Assembly (NCBI RefSeq): GCF_019656315.1
Contig: NZ_BPLU01000008.1
Location: forward strand, 284,983-348,982
DNA from: Flavobacterium sp. UMI-01
Lineage (GTDB): Bacteria; Bacteroidota; Bacteroidia; Flavobacteriales; Flavobacteriaceae
Direction: 5' to 3'
DNA: 64,000 bases
Under the pieces are notes generated by a model. That model was not told the DNA's origin. It saw only the letters and a list, made by a program, of their open reading frames with translations, and did not search any database. The position numbers and the translations under genes were made by a program. Numbering within the stretch: position 1 is the first letter of the stretch; every line of letters begins with the position of its first letter. Of the stretch, positions 1 to 7,819 are shown in pieces.

Positions 1-2047
1 TCTTTTCAGCGTGTTCTTGCTCAAATCCGATTCCGTTATCTGTGAACTCAAATTTGTAGTACTTTTTGTTTTGTTTTTCTTTCAAAAGAAGTTCTGTTTT
101 AGCCATGACTTCAGTATAAGAAATGGAAACTTCTGGAATGACCTGCTCTTTGGCATATTTCAAAGAATTACTTAATAAGTTGTAAAACAGTTGCTGCATT
201 TGAAATTGAAGTCCGTTGATTTCTGGTAAATCAGTATAGTGGATACGGGCTTGTGTGTCTTCAATTTTTTGGGATAATTCGGTTAAGCTATCTTGCAAAA
301 CGATATTCAAATCCACTTTTTCTAATTTGTTTTCGGATTTATTTGTTCGTGAATATTGTAGCAAATCATTGATCAGTACTCGCATTCTAACGGATGCCGA
401 TTCAATACGAGAGAGATACTCTTTCCCAAAATCGGATAGGTTATTGGTTTCCTTATCGTTGATACGAGAAATGAAAGTTTGAATTTTACGAAGCGGCTCT
501 TGCAAGTCATGACTAGCAACATGGTTGAACTCATTGAGTTCGTTAATTTTTTGTTCCAATTCCTTGTTACGAGCTTTTAGCTGTAAACTTTTGTTGTAAT
601 CCACGGTAACATCTTGGGTAGTACCAATCATACATTTGGCACCTAAAAAGTCGATAAATGAAGTGGCATTGGTTCTAAATCTTCTAATTTTACCATCTTT
701 TCTAATGATGCGGTAATTGATAGTAGGGAATTTTTTTTCTTTTTGCGCCTTATCAAGTGCATTGATCACAATGTGTTTGTCTTCTGGATGAACAAACTCA
801 ACAAATTTTTCTATAGAAGGTTTAAAAGCTTGAGGTTCAAAACCTAATAATCGAAATCGGTTATCCGAATATGTAAATTCTAAGGTATCATAATTAAGAA
901 CCCAACTGCCATATTTGCCTAATATTTCAGCTTGCTTGCTCGATTCTTCAAAAATTTTAAGGTGGTTATTAGCTTTAATTAAATCCTCATAATTGCTTTT
1001 GAGTAGTTCGGTTTTGTCATTTTCCACGGTGATGTCCTCTGTCACACCTAATACCGTTTGATTCCCTAAACGGTCTGTAAAGAGTTTACCTGTAGCTCTT
1101 AGTAGTCTTGGAGTTCCGTCGGCTTTAATGATTCGGAAATAGGTATAAGGAACCTCTTCTTGGTTTACAATTTTTTTATTGGTGTCTTTAACGACTTCGA
1201 TATCTTCTGGATGTACAAATTTCAAAAATGATTCTTCAGAAGCCTCAAAAGACTGCGGTTCGACGCCTAATATTCGATATAAATTATCCGAAAAGCTCAG
1301 GCTGTTATTGTTTAAGTTCCATTCCCAGGTTCCAAATTCAGACAGAATTTCTGCTTGATAACTTAAAAATTGGGATTTACTTAATTTAATGTTAGCTGCT
1401 TGCAATTTTTCGACGTCCTTATTGGTTTGGTAATACGCAAAAACCAATACCATAAGTGTAAGAAACAAAATGCTAAGTGTTAAAATAGGTGTAAGGTAGA
1501 TTTGACTTTGATAGAGCTTATTTCGTTCTTTTAGAAACAATTCTTCTAATGCAACCATTTCATTCAGCTTATTTCTAATTTCGACCAATAAGGTACTGCT
1601 TTCACGAAAATTTTTTTTGAAATGATTGTCTTTGGTTAGATCAATACTATGGTTTGCATCGGCATAATTAGAGATGTATTCGTAACGCTTATTGACAATA
1701 CCATATAAGGATTCCAAATTCTTTTGTTGGATGGGATTGTCTTTCGTCAAATTATTCAATAACAAAAAAGAGTTGTTTACGTTTTTTGTAGCTGTTCTAT
1801 AGGGTTTAAGATAAAGAGTGTCTTTTGAGATTAAATACCCACGCATGCTGTTTTCTGAATCTTTGATATAGGAAAATAAATGCTCTAACTCCAAATTGAC
1901 TTCATAGGTATGCATGAGTAATCTGGAGGAATCAGAGATGTTATTGATGTGTTTAACGGTAATGACGCCTATGAACAACAATACGATTAAGCTTATCGCA
2001 AATATAATCTTATGGTAAATAGACGATTTATACTTGTTATCCTTCAT
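1..2047 (-). CDS. CHASE3/PAS hybrid sensor histidine kinase, C-terminus cut by window edge
   Basis: Membrane-bound sensor kinase of a two-component system. It starts MKDNKYKSSIYHKIIFAISL with a first membrane helix. A helical periplasmic sensor follows that resembles CHASE3, with the pattern NSMRGYL about residues 70-77. A second helix lies near residues 160-185, then two PAS/PAC domains (about 215-330 and 350-460). The HisKA helix reads ASHDLQEPLRKIQTF, with the phospho-accepting His at about residue 513. The start of the ATPase domain is visible (N-box around NLLSNSLKYA, G1 box DNGIGFE) before the window ends. The gene starts 3 bp after the response regulator stop, so the two are surely co-transcribed. 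The signal sensed is unknown. Confidence 0.93.
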   Translation of the reverse strand, partial: MKDNKYKSSIYHKIIFAISLIVLLFIGVITVKHINNISDSSRLLMHTYEVNLELEHLFSYIKDSENSMRGYLISKDTLYLKPYRTATKNVNNSFLLLNNLTKDNPIQQKNLESLYGIVNKRYEYISNYADANHSIDLTKDNHFKKNFRESSTLLVEIRNKLNEMVALEELFLKERNKLYQSQIYLTPILTLSILFLTLMVLVFAYYQTNKDVEKLQAANIKLSKSQFLSYQAEILSEFGTWEWNLNNNSLSFSDNLYRILGVEPQSFEASEESFLKFVHPEDIEVVKDTNKKIVNQEEVPYTYFRIIKADGTPRLLRATGKLFTDRLGNQTVLGVTEDITVENDKTELLKSNYEDLIKANNHLKIFEESSKQAEILGKYGSWVLNYDTLEFTYSDNRFRLLGFEPQAFKPSIEKFVEFVHPEDKHIVINALDKAQKEKKFPTINYRIIRKDGKIRRFRTNATSFIDFLGAKCMIGTTQDVTVDYNKSLQLKARNKELEQKINELNEFNHVASHDLQEPLRKIQTFISRINDKETNNLSDFGKEYLSRIESASVRMRVLINDLLQYSRTNKSENKLEKVDLNIVLQDSLTELSQKIEDTQARIHYTDLPEINGLQFQMQQLFYNLLSNSLKYAKEQVIPEVSISYTEVMAKTELLLKEKQNKKYYKFEFTDNGIGFEQEHAEK

Positions 2048-2050
2048 AAA

Positions 2051-2497
2051 TTATAAGCGAAGTAAAAAGTTTTCTTTGTTCAAACTATTGGTATGATATT
2101 GCCAGTTGATAACAACTACATCAGACAATATCTTTTTTAATTCCGAAAAATTACTAGGTTTTTTGATGTAGATATTGGCACCTAATACAAACGTATTTTC
2201 GATATCTTTCTCTGAAGAAGAGGTCGAATAAATAGCGATAGCAATATCTTTAAACTGTTCGTTTTTTTTAATTTCTTTCAAACAATCAATACCGTTCATG
2301 ATGGGCATATTCAAATCCAAAAAGATAATATTAGGCAATCTCGTATCGGGATGGTTCAAATAATTCAATAATTCCTTTCCGTTGTTTACGGTATTAACAA
2401 TGGTATTGATTTTGAGTTCGTCAAAAGCATCTGTGAAAAATAACCTATCGTCTTCGTCATCATCAGCCAGCGTAATAATAATATGGTCTTGTTGCAT
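2051..2497 (-). CDS. Single-domain response regulator (Rcp1-like)
   Basis: Receiver domain only, 148 residues, with no output domain. The acidic pocket is D12-D13, the phospho-acceptor is D61 in FLDLNMP, and the conserved Lys-Pro is K113-P114. Stand-alone receivers of this type often relay phosphate from PAS histidine kinases, as in the phytochrome/Rcp pairs. Here the gene lies between the AraC-type regulator (12 bp upstream) and the histidine kinase (3 bp downstream). That makes it the natural partner of the kinase. Confidence 0.93.
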   Translation of the reverse strand: MQQDHIIITLADDDEDDRLFFTDAFDELKINTIVNTVNNGKELLNYLNHPDTRLPNIIFLDLNMPIMNGIDCLKEIKKNEQFKDIAIAIYSTSSSEKDIENTFVLGANIYIKKPSNFSELKKILSDVVVINWQYHTNSLNKENFLLRL

Positions 2498-2509
2498 TGT
2501 TTATTGTAG

Positions 2510-3073
2510 TTAAAAATTGTTGGTAGCTAGTTCTCTTCTTTTTTTGATAATTCTTTGAAAGGCTGAAGGTGTCAGTCCAGTGGTGTTTTTAAATTGTGAA
2601 CTCAAATGGGATACACTCGAATAGTTCAACTTAAAGGCAATTTCGGTCAAAGACAATTGGTTGTTGATAATCAATTGTTTCGTGTATTCTATTTTTTGTA
2701 GAATGATGAAATTTTCAATAGAAGTATAGGTAACTTCAGAAAATAAATTGGATAAATAGCCATAACTATGATTAAGTTTTTCGGCTAAATACACAGAACT
2801 TTTCACAGATACATTGGCTTCGTCATTAAAGACCATTTCGATAATAGCATCTTTTATTTTTTGAATCAAAATGGTTTTTTGATTTTCAACAATTTCGATA
2901 CCATAGGAATGGATGTTTTGGGTGAACTGTTCCCATTTTTCAGGTGCTATTTTTTCTAAAAATTCGACCTCACCAAACCCTAAAATCCGATACTTAATTT
3001 CAGATTCTTTTAGTTTTTCTTCTAGCACTCTATTGCAAATAGTATTAAAATCAAATTTTATAAATACCTTCAT
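2510..3073 (-). CDS. AraC-family transcriptional regulator
   Basis: 187 residues. The C-terminal half (about 90-180) is a double helix-turn-helix of the AraC/XylS type. It includes LSLTEIAFKLNYSSVSHLSS and the following FKNTTGLTPSAFQ signature. The N-terminal 85 residues are a short alpha/beta segment seen in a Bacteroidota subgroup of AraC proteins, not a sugar-binding cupin. First gene of an operon with the response regulator and kinase. It may control the output of that system, since the receiver itself has no DNA-binding domain. That link is inferred from position. Confidence 0.88.
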   Translation of the reverse strand: MKVFIKFDFNTICNRVLEEKLKESEIKYRILGFGEVEFLEKIAPEKWEQFTQNIHSYGIEIVENQKTILIQKIKDAIIEMVFNDEANVSVKSSVYLAEKLNHSYGYLSNLFSEVTYTSIENFIILQKIEYTKQLIINNQLSLTEIAFKLNYSSVSHLSSQFKNTTGLTPSAFQRIIKKRRELATNNF

Positions 3074-3268
3074 ATATGTCTATTTTGATACGAATTGAAT
3101 AACGTTATTTTATGAAAATGGTTGATTTATTCATTATTCGTCATTTTTGTTTTGCTAAAATACGCTTTTGTATGCTTAATAATAAATGTAATTATTATAA
3201 AATTTCCTTAATTGATTGACTTAGTATGTGTAAATAAATTTCGTTTTTCTAAATCATCTAGGAAAGAG

Positions 3269-4378
3269 CTATACTTTTAATTTTCGTAATCGTTTCCAAA
3301 TTTTTAATCGGTTTTTGGCTTTATTACTAAAATATTTTTCTTTTGCTTCACCTAATAAAAAACCAACCGCTTGAAGATGGGTTGAATTGTCAAAAATCAC
3401 TTTTAACGATGCCGTAATAGGCAAGGCCAAAATCATTCCTGGAATTCCCCAAAGCATCGAAAAAAGAACGATAGATAAAATGGAAACAAAAGCATTTAGC
3501 GAAACTTTATTTCCAGTAATTTTAGGCGTTATAAAATTACCTTCTATAAATTGTATAAAACCAAAAATCCCAATAACTCCTACGGCATACCAATAGGAAT
3601 CCTTTGTAGCCAATGCTACTAATGCAGGAATTAAAGAACCAATAATGATTCCTATATAAGGAACTAATAGTAGTAAAGCACAGAAAAAACCAAAGAAAAA
3701 AGGATAATCAATACCTAAAAACAATAAACCAATACTATTGAGGAATCCCACAATTACCATCACACTAACCAAACCTACGAGGTAATTTTGCTGTACCTTA
3801 TATAGTTCGCCTAAAACTTTTCTGGTTTTAGCTTTATTACAAAGACCTGAAGTAGCTTTGTAAAGGAAACTCACCAAAAAATTTCGATAAAGTAAAAACA
3901 AAAACATATATAATGGTGATAATATAAAATCACTTAATATACCTCCCGATTTTGTCAAAAATTGAAGGATGCTACTGGAATTTTGTTTTACAATTTCTTT
4001 TACTTCAAGTTTGTTATTCCCTACAATATCTTTTCTGGAAACACCAATTAATTGTTCTAAATCCGCTAATAAAGGGGTTGTTTTTTGTTCTATCTTGGCA
4101 TAGTAACTATCACTTTTGCTCATTATTTCATCAAACTGTATTCCTATTAATACAAACATGACCAACAAGAGCGCTGTAAAAATCGTTATTGCTAATGTGA
4201 TGGAGATAATCCTATTAAAGCATAAGCGAGATTCAAAATACTGAACAATTGGATATATCAAAACACTTAAAATAATGGCAAATAAAAGCGGAATAATGAA
4301 GTCTTGTAATATGTAAGCCATAAATACAATTAAAACAACCGCTAATAAATCCAGTGCAACATGATTTTTATTTGGCAT
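3269..4378 (-). CDS. AI-2E family transporter (PerM-type permease)
   Basis: 369 residues with about eight hydrophobic helices: a pair near the N-terminus (residues 8-45), one near 60-80, and a cluster from about 150 to 340. The late helices hold GIPGMILALPI, typical of the AI-2E exporter/PerM family. Proteins of this family move varied small substrates, sometimes autoinducer-2 or Na+/H+. The substrate here cannot be told. It lies downstream of the stress genes csbD and dps on the same strand, about 100 bp away, with a hairpin between. Confidence 0.88.
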   Translation of the reverse strand: MPNKNHVALDLLAVVLIVFMAYILQDFIIPLLFAIILSVLIYPIVQYFESRLCFNRIISITLAITIFTALLLVMFVLIGIQFDEIMSKSDSYYAKIEQKTTPLLADLEQLIGVSRKDIVGNNKLEVKEIVKQNSSSILQFLTKSGGILSDFILSPLYMFLFLLYRNFLVSFLYKATSGLCNKAKTRKVLGELYKVQQNYLVGLVSVMVIVGFLNSIGLLFLGIDYPFFFGFFCALLLLVPYIGIIIGSLIPALVALATKDSYWYAVGVIGIFGFIQFIEGNFITPKITGNKVSLNAFVSILSIVLFSMLWGIPGMILALPITASLKVIFDNSTHLQAVGFLLGEAKEKYFSNKAKNRLKIWKRLRKLKV

Positions 4379-4406
4379 AAAGGTAATTTATTTAGTTACT
4401 AAGATA

Positions 4407-4455
4407 GCCTATTGATTATAATCCTTAAAAGTAAGAATTATAAACCAATAGGCTT
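4407..4455 (-). terminator. Hairpin between csbD and the AI-2E gene, possible terminator
   Basis: AGCCTATTG at 4407-4415 pairs with CAATAGGCT at 4447-4455, and the pairing continues inward through ATTATAAT/AATTATAA. There is no clear T-run after it on the minus strand, so termination is only possible. Confidence 0.4.
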
Positions 4456-4482
4456 CAAGTTTTTTCTAACAAAATGTTAGAC

Positions 4483-4668
4483 TTACAACTCGGCAATCAT
4501 TTTTTTGATTTCGTCTTTTGACTTACCCAGCTTTTGTTCTAAACGACCTAATAATTCGTCTTGTTTTCCTTCGGCAAACATCAAATCATCGTCCGTTAAT
4601 TCGGCATATTTTTGTTTTAGTTTCCCTTTCAATTCATTCCAATTTCCTTTAATTTCTGTAGTATTCAT
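4483..4668 (-). CDS. CsbD family stress protein
   Basis: 61 residues. It matches the CsbD fold: MNTTEIKGNWNELKGKLKQK, then DDLMFAEGKQDELLGRLEQK and a Lys-rich end. These small hydrophilic proteins are induced by general stress, and their biochemical role is unknown. It begins 31 bp after the dps stop on the same strand, so the two may share a transcript. Confidence 0.9.
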   Translation of the reverse strand: MNTTEIKGNWNELKGKLKQKYAELTDDDLMFAEGKQDELLGRLEQKLGKSKDEIKKMIAEL

Positions 4669-4699
4669 GATAATTGATTTTAAATATTAATAATTGTTT

Positions 4700-5167
4700 T
4701 TAATTTATATATTTTCGGATAGTCCATGCTTGTGTTTCGTGCTGTTGCAAAATAGAGGTTAAGAAATCAGCTGTACCGTAATCATTAGTGTCCTCCATTT
4801 TTTCAATGTAATCTCTTAATTCCTTTAAAATGGTTTCATGATCCGCTAATAATTCTTGTATCATGTCTTTTTGTTCTACCGTTTTTGGATTTTCTTTAAG
4901 AGAAGCATGATCTATGAATTCCTGCATTGTTCCAATAGCTTTAGCTCCTAGTTTACTGATTCGCTCTGCGATTTCGTCAATGGTATGTTCTAACTGTGTA
5001 TAATGTGCTTCAAAAAGTTTGTGTAACTCCATGAAACTGTTCCCTGAAACATTCCAATGGAATTTTCTAGTTTTTACGTACAGCAACATTTCATTTGCCA
5101 AAACAACGGTTAAACAATCGATACTGGTATTTAAATCTTTTTTTGTGATTCCAATTTTAGGTTCCAT
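4700..5167 (-). CDS. dps: Dps family ferritin-like DNA-protection protein
   Basis: Starvation-inducible 12-mer that oxidises and stores iron and protects DNA. With the start MEPKIGITKK (155 residues), the di-iron ligands of the dimer interface are visible: H37 in FHWNV, H49, D64 and E68 in the run TIDEIAERI. A longer frame starts at 5191 (163 residues, MKQLKLKY...). I prefer 5167 for two reasons. The family begins at this point, and a promoter element TACCTTTG at 5204-5211 would place the RNA start close to 5198, too close to the upstream ATG. The downstream neighbour is csbD. Confidence 0.9.
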   Translation of the reverse strand: MEPKIGITKKDLNTSIDCLTVVLANEMLLYVKTRKFHWNVSGNSFMELHKLFEAHYTQLEHTIDEIAERISKLGAKAIGTMQEFIDHASLKENPKTVEQKDMIQELLADHETILKELRDYIEKMEDTNDYGTADFLTSILQQHETQAWTIRKYIN

Positions 5168-5203
5168 ATATTTTAATTTTAATTGTTTCATTAACGTTCC
5201 TTA

Positions 5204-5211
5204 CAAAGGTA
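5204..5211 (-). promoter_or_regulatory. dps promoter, -7 element
   Basis: TACCTTTG on the minus strand fits the Bacteroidota -7 consensus TAnnTTTG. No good TTG lies at the usual upstream spacing. This element helps decide the dps start. Confidence 0.55.
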
Positions 5212-5288
5212 TTGGCAACGAGTCTGAAACACTTTATACAATTTTTTAGGAATATTATAAAATTCCAATTTATATGGATTCTAGTTTG

Positions 5289-5296
5289 TAAATTTG
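5289..5296 (+). promoter_or_regulatory. pyrF promoter, -7 element
   Basis: TAAATTTG fits TAnnTTTG and lies 21 bp before the pyrF ATG at 5318. The TTG at 5294, which could be read as an upstream start codon, is part of this element and is therefore not the start. Confidence 0.6.
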
Positions 5297-5317
5297 CAAT
5301 CAGAATCCAATTATAAC

Positions 5318-6130
5318 ATGACTACAGAACAACTTTACAATCAAATTCAACAAAAAAAATCTTTTCTTTGCGTAGGACTCGACGTCGATCTCAACAAGAT
5401 ACCCCCTCATTTACTAGCTCTTGAAGACCCTATTTTTGAATTTAATAAGGCCATCATCGACGCAACCCATGATGTATGTGTGGCTTACAAACCTAACACA
5501 GCTTTTTTTGAAGCTTATGGTATCAAAGGGTGGATGGCTTTACAAAAAACGATTGAATATATCAATGAAAAATATCCTGATATTTTTACCATTGCCGATG
5601 CTAAACGTGGGGATATAGGGAATACTTCTTCTATGTATGCCAAGGCCTTTTTTGAAGATTTGAATTTTGATAGTGTGACTGTTGCTCCTTATATGGGCAA
5701 AGATTCTGTAGAACCATTTTTGGCTTTTGAAAATAAACATACCATTATGCTTGCTTTGACGTCAAATGAAGGTGCTTTTGATTTTCAAACCCTTGATGTG
5801 CAGGGAAAAGAATTGTACAAACGGGTATTGGAAACGTCTCAATCTTGGAAAAATAGCCATAATTTGATGTATGTTGTGGGAGCTACCAAAGCAGAATATT
5901 TTACTGAAATCCGAAAAATCATCCCAGATAGTTTCTTACTCGTTCCTGGAGTGGGCGCACAAGGCGGAAGTTTGTCTGAAGTATGTCAATACGGTATGAA
6001 TGACAAAGTAGGCTTGTTGATTAATTCTTCTCGTGGTATTATTTACGCTTCAAATGGAACTGATTTTGCTGAAAAAGCAAGAGCCGAAGCGTTAAAAATG
6101 CAACAGGAAATGGCAGGTTTGATGGGGTAG
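5318..6130 (+). CDS. pyrF: Orotidine 5'-phosphate decarboxylase
   Basis: Last step of de novo UMP synthesis: decarboxylation of OMP to UMP in the cytoplasm. 270 residues from [10 protein letters not shown], the usual size of the longer (type 2) bacterial enzymes. The catalytic D-x-K-x-x-D set is D94, K96 and D99 in [10 protein letters not shown]. The substrate loop [10 protein letters not shown] and the terminal [10 protein letters not shown] phosphate site are intact. Divergent from dps, with a promoter element directly upstream. Confidence 0.97.
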   Translation: MTTEQLYNQIQQKKSFLCVGLDVDLNKIPPHLLALEDPIFEFNKAIIDATHDVCVAYKPNTAFFEAYGIKGWMALQKTIEYINEKYPDIFTIADAKRGDIGNTSSMYAKAFFEDLNFDSVTVAPYMGKDSVEPFLAFENKHTIMLALTSNEGAFDFQTLDVQGKELYKRVLETSQSWKNSHNLMYVVGATKAEYFTEIRKIIPDSFLLVPGVGAQGGSLSEVCQYGMNDKVGLLINSSRGIIYASNGTDFAEKARAEALKMQQEMAGLMG

Positions 6131-6220
6131 GGGTTTAGAAAAGGTTAATTGTTTAAAAGTTTAAAAGTGTAGAAAAGGTTAATCGGTTAATTGTTTAAAA
6201 GTTTAATTTTTTTCTAATAA

Positions 6221-6316
6221 CCAGTTGACCAATTAACCAGTTAACCAGTTAACCAATTAACCAATTAACCGATTATCTAACTAACCAGTTAACCCTTGAA
6301 CGATTAACCAATTACC
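6221..6316. repeat. 8-bp tandem repeat tract before the BtuF-like gene
   Basis: About ten degenerate 8-bp units of the type CCAGTTAA, CCAATTAA and CCGATTAA run in phase from 6221 to 6300 and then decay up to 9 bp before the start codon at 6325. The preceding stretch 6143-6210 holds the opposite-strand form (GGTTAATTGTTTAAAAG, twice), so the two halves could fold on each other. The same family of words appears at 20371-20520. Confidence 0.8.
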
Positions 6317-6324
6317 CTCTTTAA

Positions 6325-7116
6325 ATGACATTAATTGACCAGCTTGGCACCGTTCATACTTTCGAGAAAACTCCTAAACGCATAGTCTCTTTGGTGCCTT
6401 CTCAAACGGAATTATTGTGTGATTTGGGATTAGAGGAAAATCTGGTTGGCATTACAAAGTTCTGTGTACATCCTTATTATTTAAAAGCTACTAAAACAAA
6501 GGTAGGAGGGACTAAGAAGGTTCATTTTGAAAAAATACGTCTATTAGAACCAGATGTAATTATTTGTAACAAAGAAGAAAATACCAAAGAGATTGTTGAA
6601 AAACTTAGCGAGATTTGTCCAGTTTGGGTGACGGATATTTTAACTATTGAAGATAATTTTCAAATGATTTCTGACTTTGGTCAACTTTTTAATCGCCGTG
6701 TTGAAGCTAAAAAATGGTTGGATAAACTAGCATTTTCTTTACAGGATTTTAAGTATTTCATCGTCAAACAACCGGTTAAAAAAGTAGCGTATTTTATTTG
6801 GAAAAATCCCTATATGGTTGCAGGTTCTACAAATTATATCCAAGAATTGTTAAGTCTCAATCATTTTGATAATGTATTCTCCTCTACACCTCGTTATCCC
6901 GAGATTACAGTAGAACAATTAGAACAAGAAAAACCTGAATTGATTTTGTTGTCCTCTGAACCTTATCCCTTCAAAAAAGAGGATGCCCATGAATTACAAC
7001 TTCTTTTTCCCGACACTTCCATTGTATTGGTGGATGGAGAAATGTTTTCGTGGTACGGCTCCCGGCTGTTAAAAGCATTTGACTATTTTAAAATGCTGCA
7101 TGCCAATCTTAAATGA
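6325..7116 (+). CDS. BtuF-like helical-backbone metal/cobalamin-binding protein, no signal peptide
   Basis: 263 residues of the periplasmic-binding-protein class III fold used for vitamin B12, haem and siderophores. It starts MTLIDQLGTVHTFEKTPKRI, with the family's RIVSLVPSQTELLCDLGL directly after. There is no leader peptide or lipobox, so as written the protein would stay in the cytoplasm. No longer start is available, because the repeat tract lies directly upstream. A lipoprotein relative with its own permease and ATPase is encoded at 40.9-44.0 kb. Ligand not determinable. Confidence 0.85.
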   Translation: MTLIDQLGTVHTFEKTPKRIVSLVPSQTELLCDLGLEENLVGITKFCVHPYYLKATKTKVGGTKKVHFEKIRLLEPDVIICNKEENTKEIVEKLSEICPVWVTDILTIEDNFQMISDFGQLFNRRVEAKKWLDKLAFSLQDFKYFIVKQPVKKVAYFIWKNPYMVAGSTNYIQELLSLNHFDNVFSSTPRYPEITVEQLEQEKPELILLSSEPYPFKKEDAHELQLLFPDTSIVLVDGEMFSWYGSRLLKAFDYFKMLHANLK

Positions 7117-7208
7117 GATTTAGAAGTAAATATGCTTAATGTTTTGTTTGTTAGTTTGTTATAACATGAAAGTTTTGAGTTTAACTTTCAAGAGTCATAA
7201 CTTAGCTA

Positions 7209-7418
7209 TTATTTTTTTGAGCTTTTCGCTACCATAACAATCCCACCTAAAAAAAGTACTGCCCCAACAATTGGAGACCAACTTACTGGATTATTTTTCT
7301 CATGATTGATTTCTATGGGGCCTATGTCAACTACTTTTTCTTTAGTAACATAATTGAAACCAGTGTAAATCATCATTAGCGCTCCAATGATTACGAGTAG
7401 TATTCCTGTTGTTTTCAT
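7209..7418 (-). CDS. Small membrane protein, unknown
   Basis: 69 residues from MKTTGILLVIIGALMMIYTG, with one helix at each end (about 3-20 and 45-64) and a short polar middle containing the sequence KEKVVDIGPIEINHEKNNP. An upstream in-frame ATG at 7457 would overlap the neighbouring gene, so the start at 7418 is preferred. It follows the other small membrane protein after 28 bp. I do not recognise a function. Confidence 0.65.
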   Translation of the reverse strand: MKTTGILLVIIGALMMIYTGFNYVTKEKVVDIGPIEINHEKNNPVSWSPIVGAVLFLGGIVMVAKSSKK

Positions 7419-7446
7419 ATTAGTAGATTTAAAGTTGTTGCAAAAA

Positions 7447-7641
7447 TTAAGATTCATCTTTAATAGTGCGTACTAAACTAATTCCAGAACTAAAGAAAAT
7501 TAGTCCTAACACTCCATAAATGATTAAAGATTTTATATCGTGAGTACTATCGGTTGTGTTACTAAAGAGCACTGCCGTATAAATTAATGAGCCTATGCCT
7601 AATAAGGTTAGGATGCTTCCAAAAATTCTTTTAAGATTCAT
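7447..7641 (-). CDS. Small membrane protein, unknown
   Basis: 64 residues with two hydrophobic helices (about 6-26 and 38-57) separated by a polar loop with TTDSTHDIKS. Paired with the next small membrane gene on the same strand. The two probably make an operon. No recognised domain. Confidence 0.65.
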   Translation of the reverse strand: MNLKRIFGSILTLLGIGSLIYTAVLFSNTTDSTHDIKSLIIYGVLGLIFFSSGISLVRTIKDES

Positions 7642-7760
7642 CTTATCAGTTTTTTAAAATTATTTATCCAAAGGTAAAAAAGGAAAGCTTTTTGTTTCTT
7701 ACAGTATTAATTTTAAAAGTTACAGGATTTACTGTTAATAAGCTTAATTCTTATAAAATT

Positions 7761-7803
7761 AAAAAGACCATTTGCATATAATTTGCAAATGGTCTTTTTT
7801 TTG
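7761..7803 (-). terminator. Terminator of the iron operon
   Basis: AAAGACCATTTGCA pairs with TGCAAATGGTCTTT around a short AT loop, with T-runs on both strands. It lies 17 bp past the receptor stop and can work in both directions. Confidence 0.85.
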
Positions 7804-7819
7804 ACTTTTAAATGAATAC

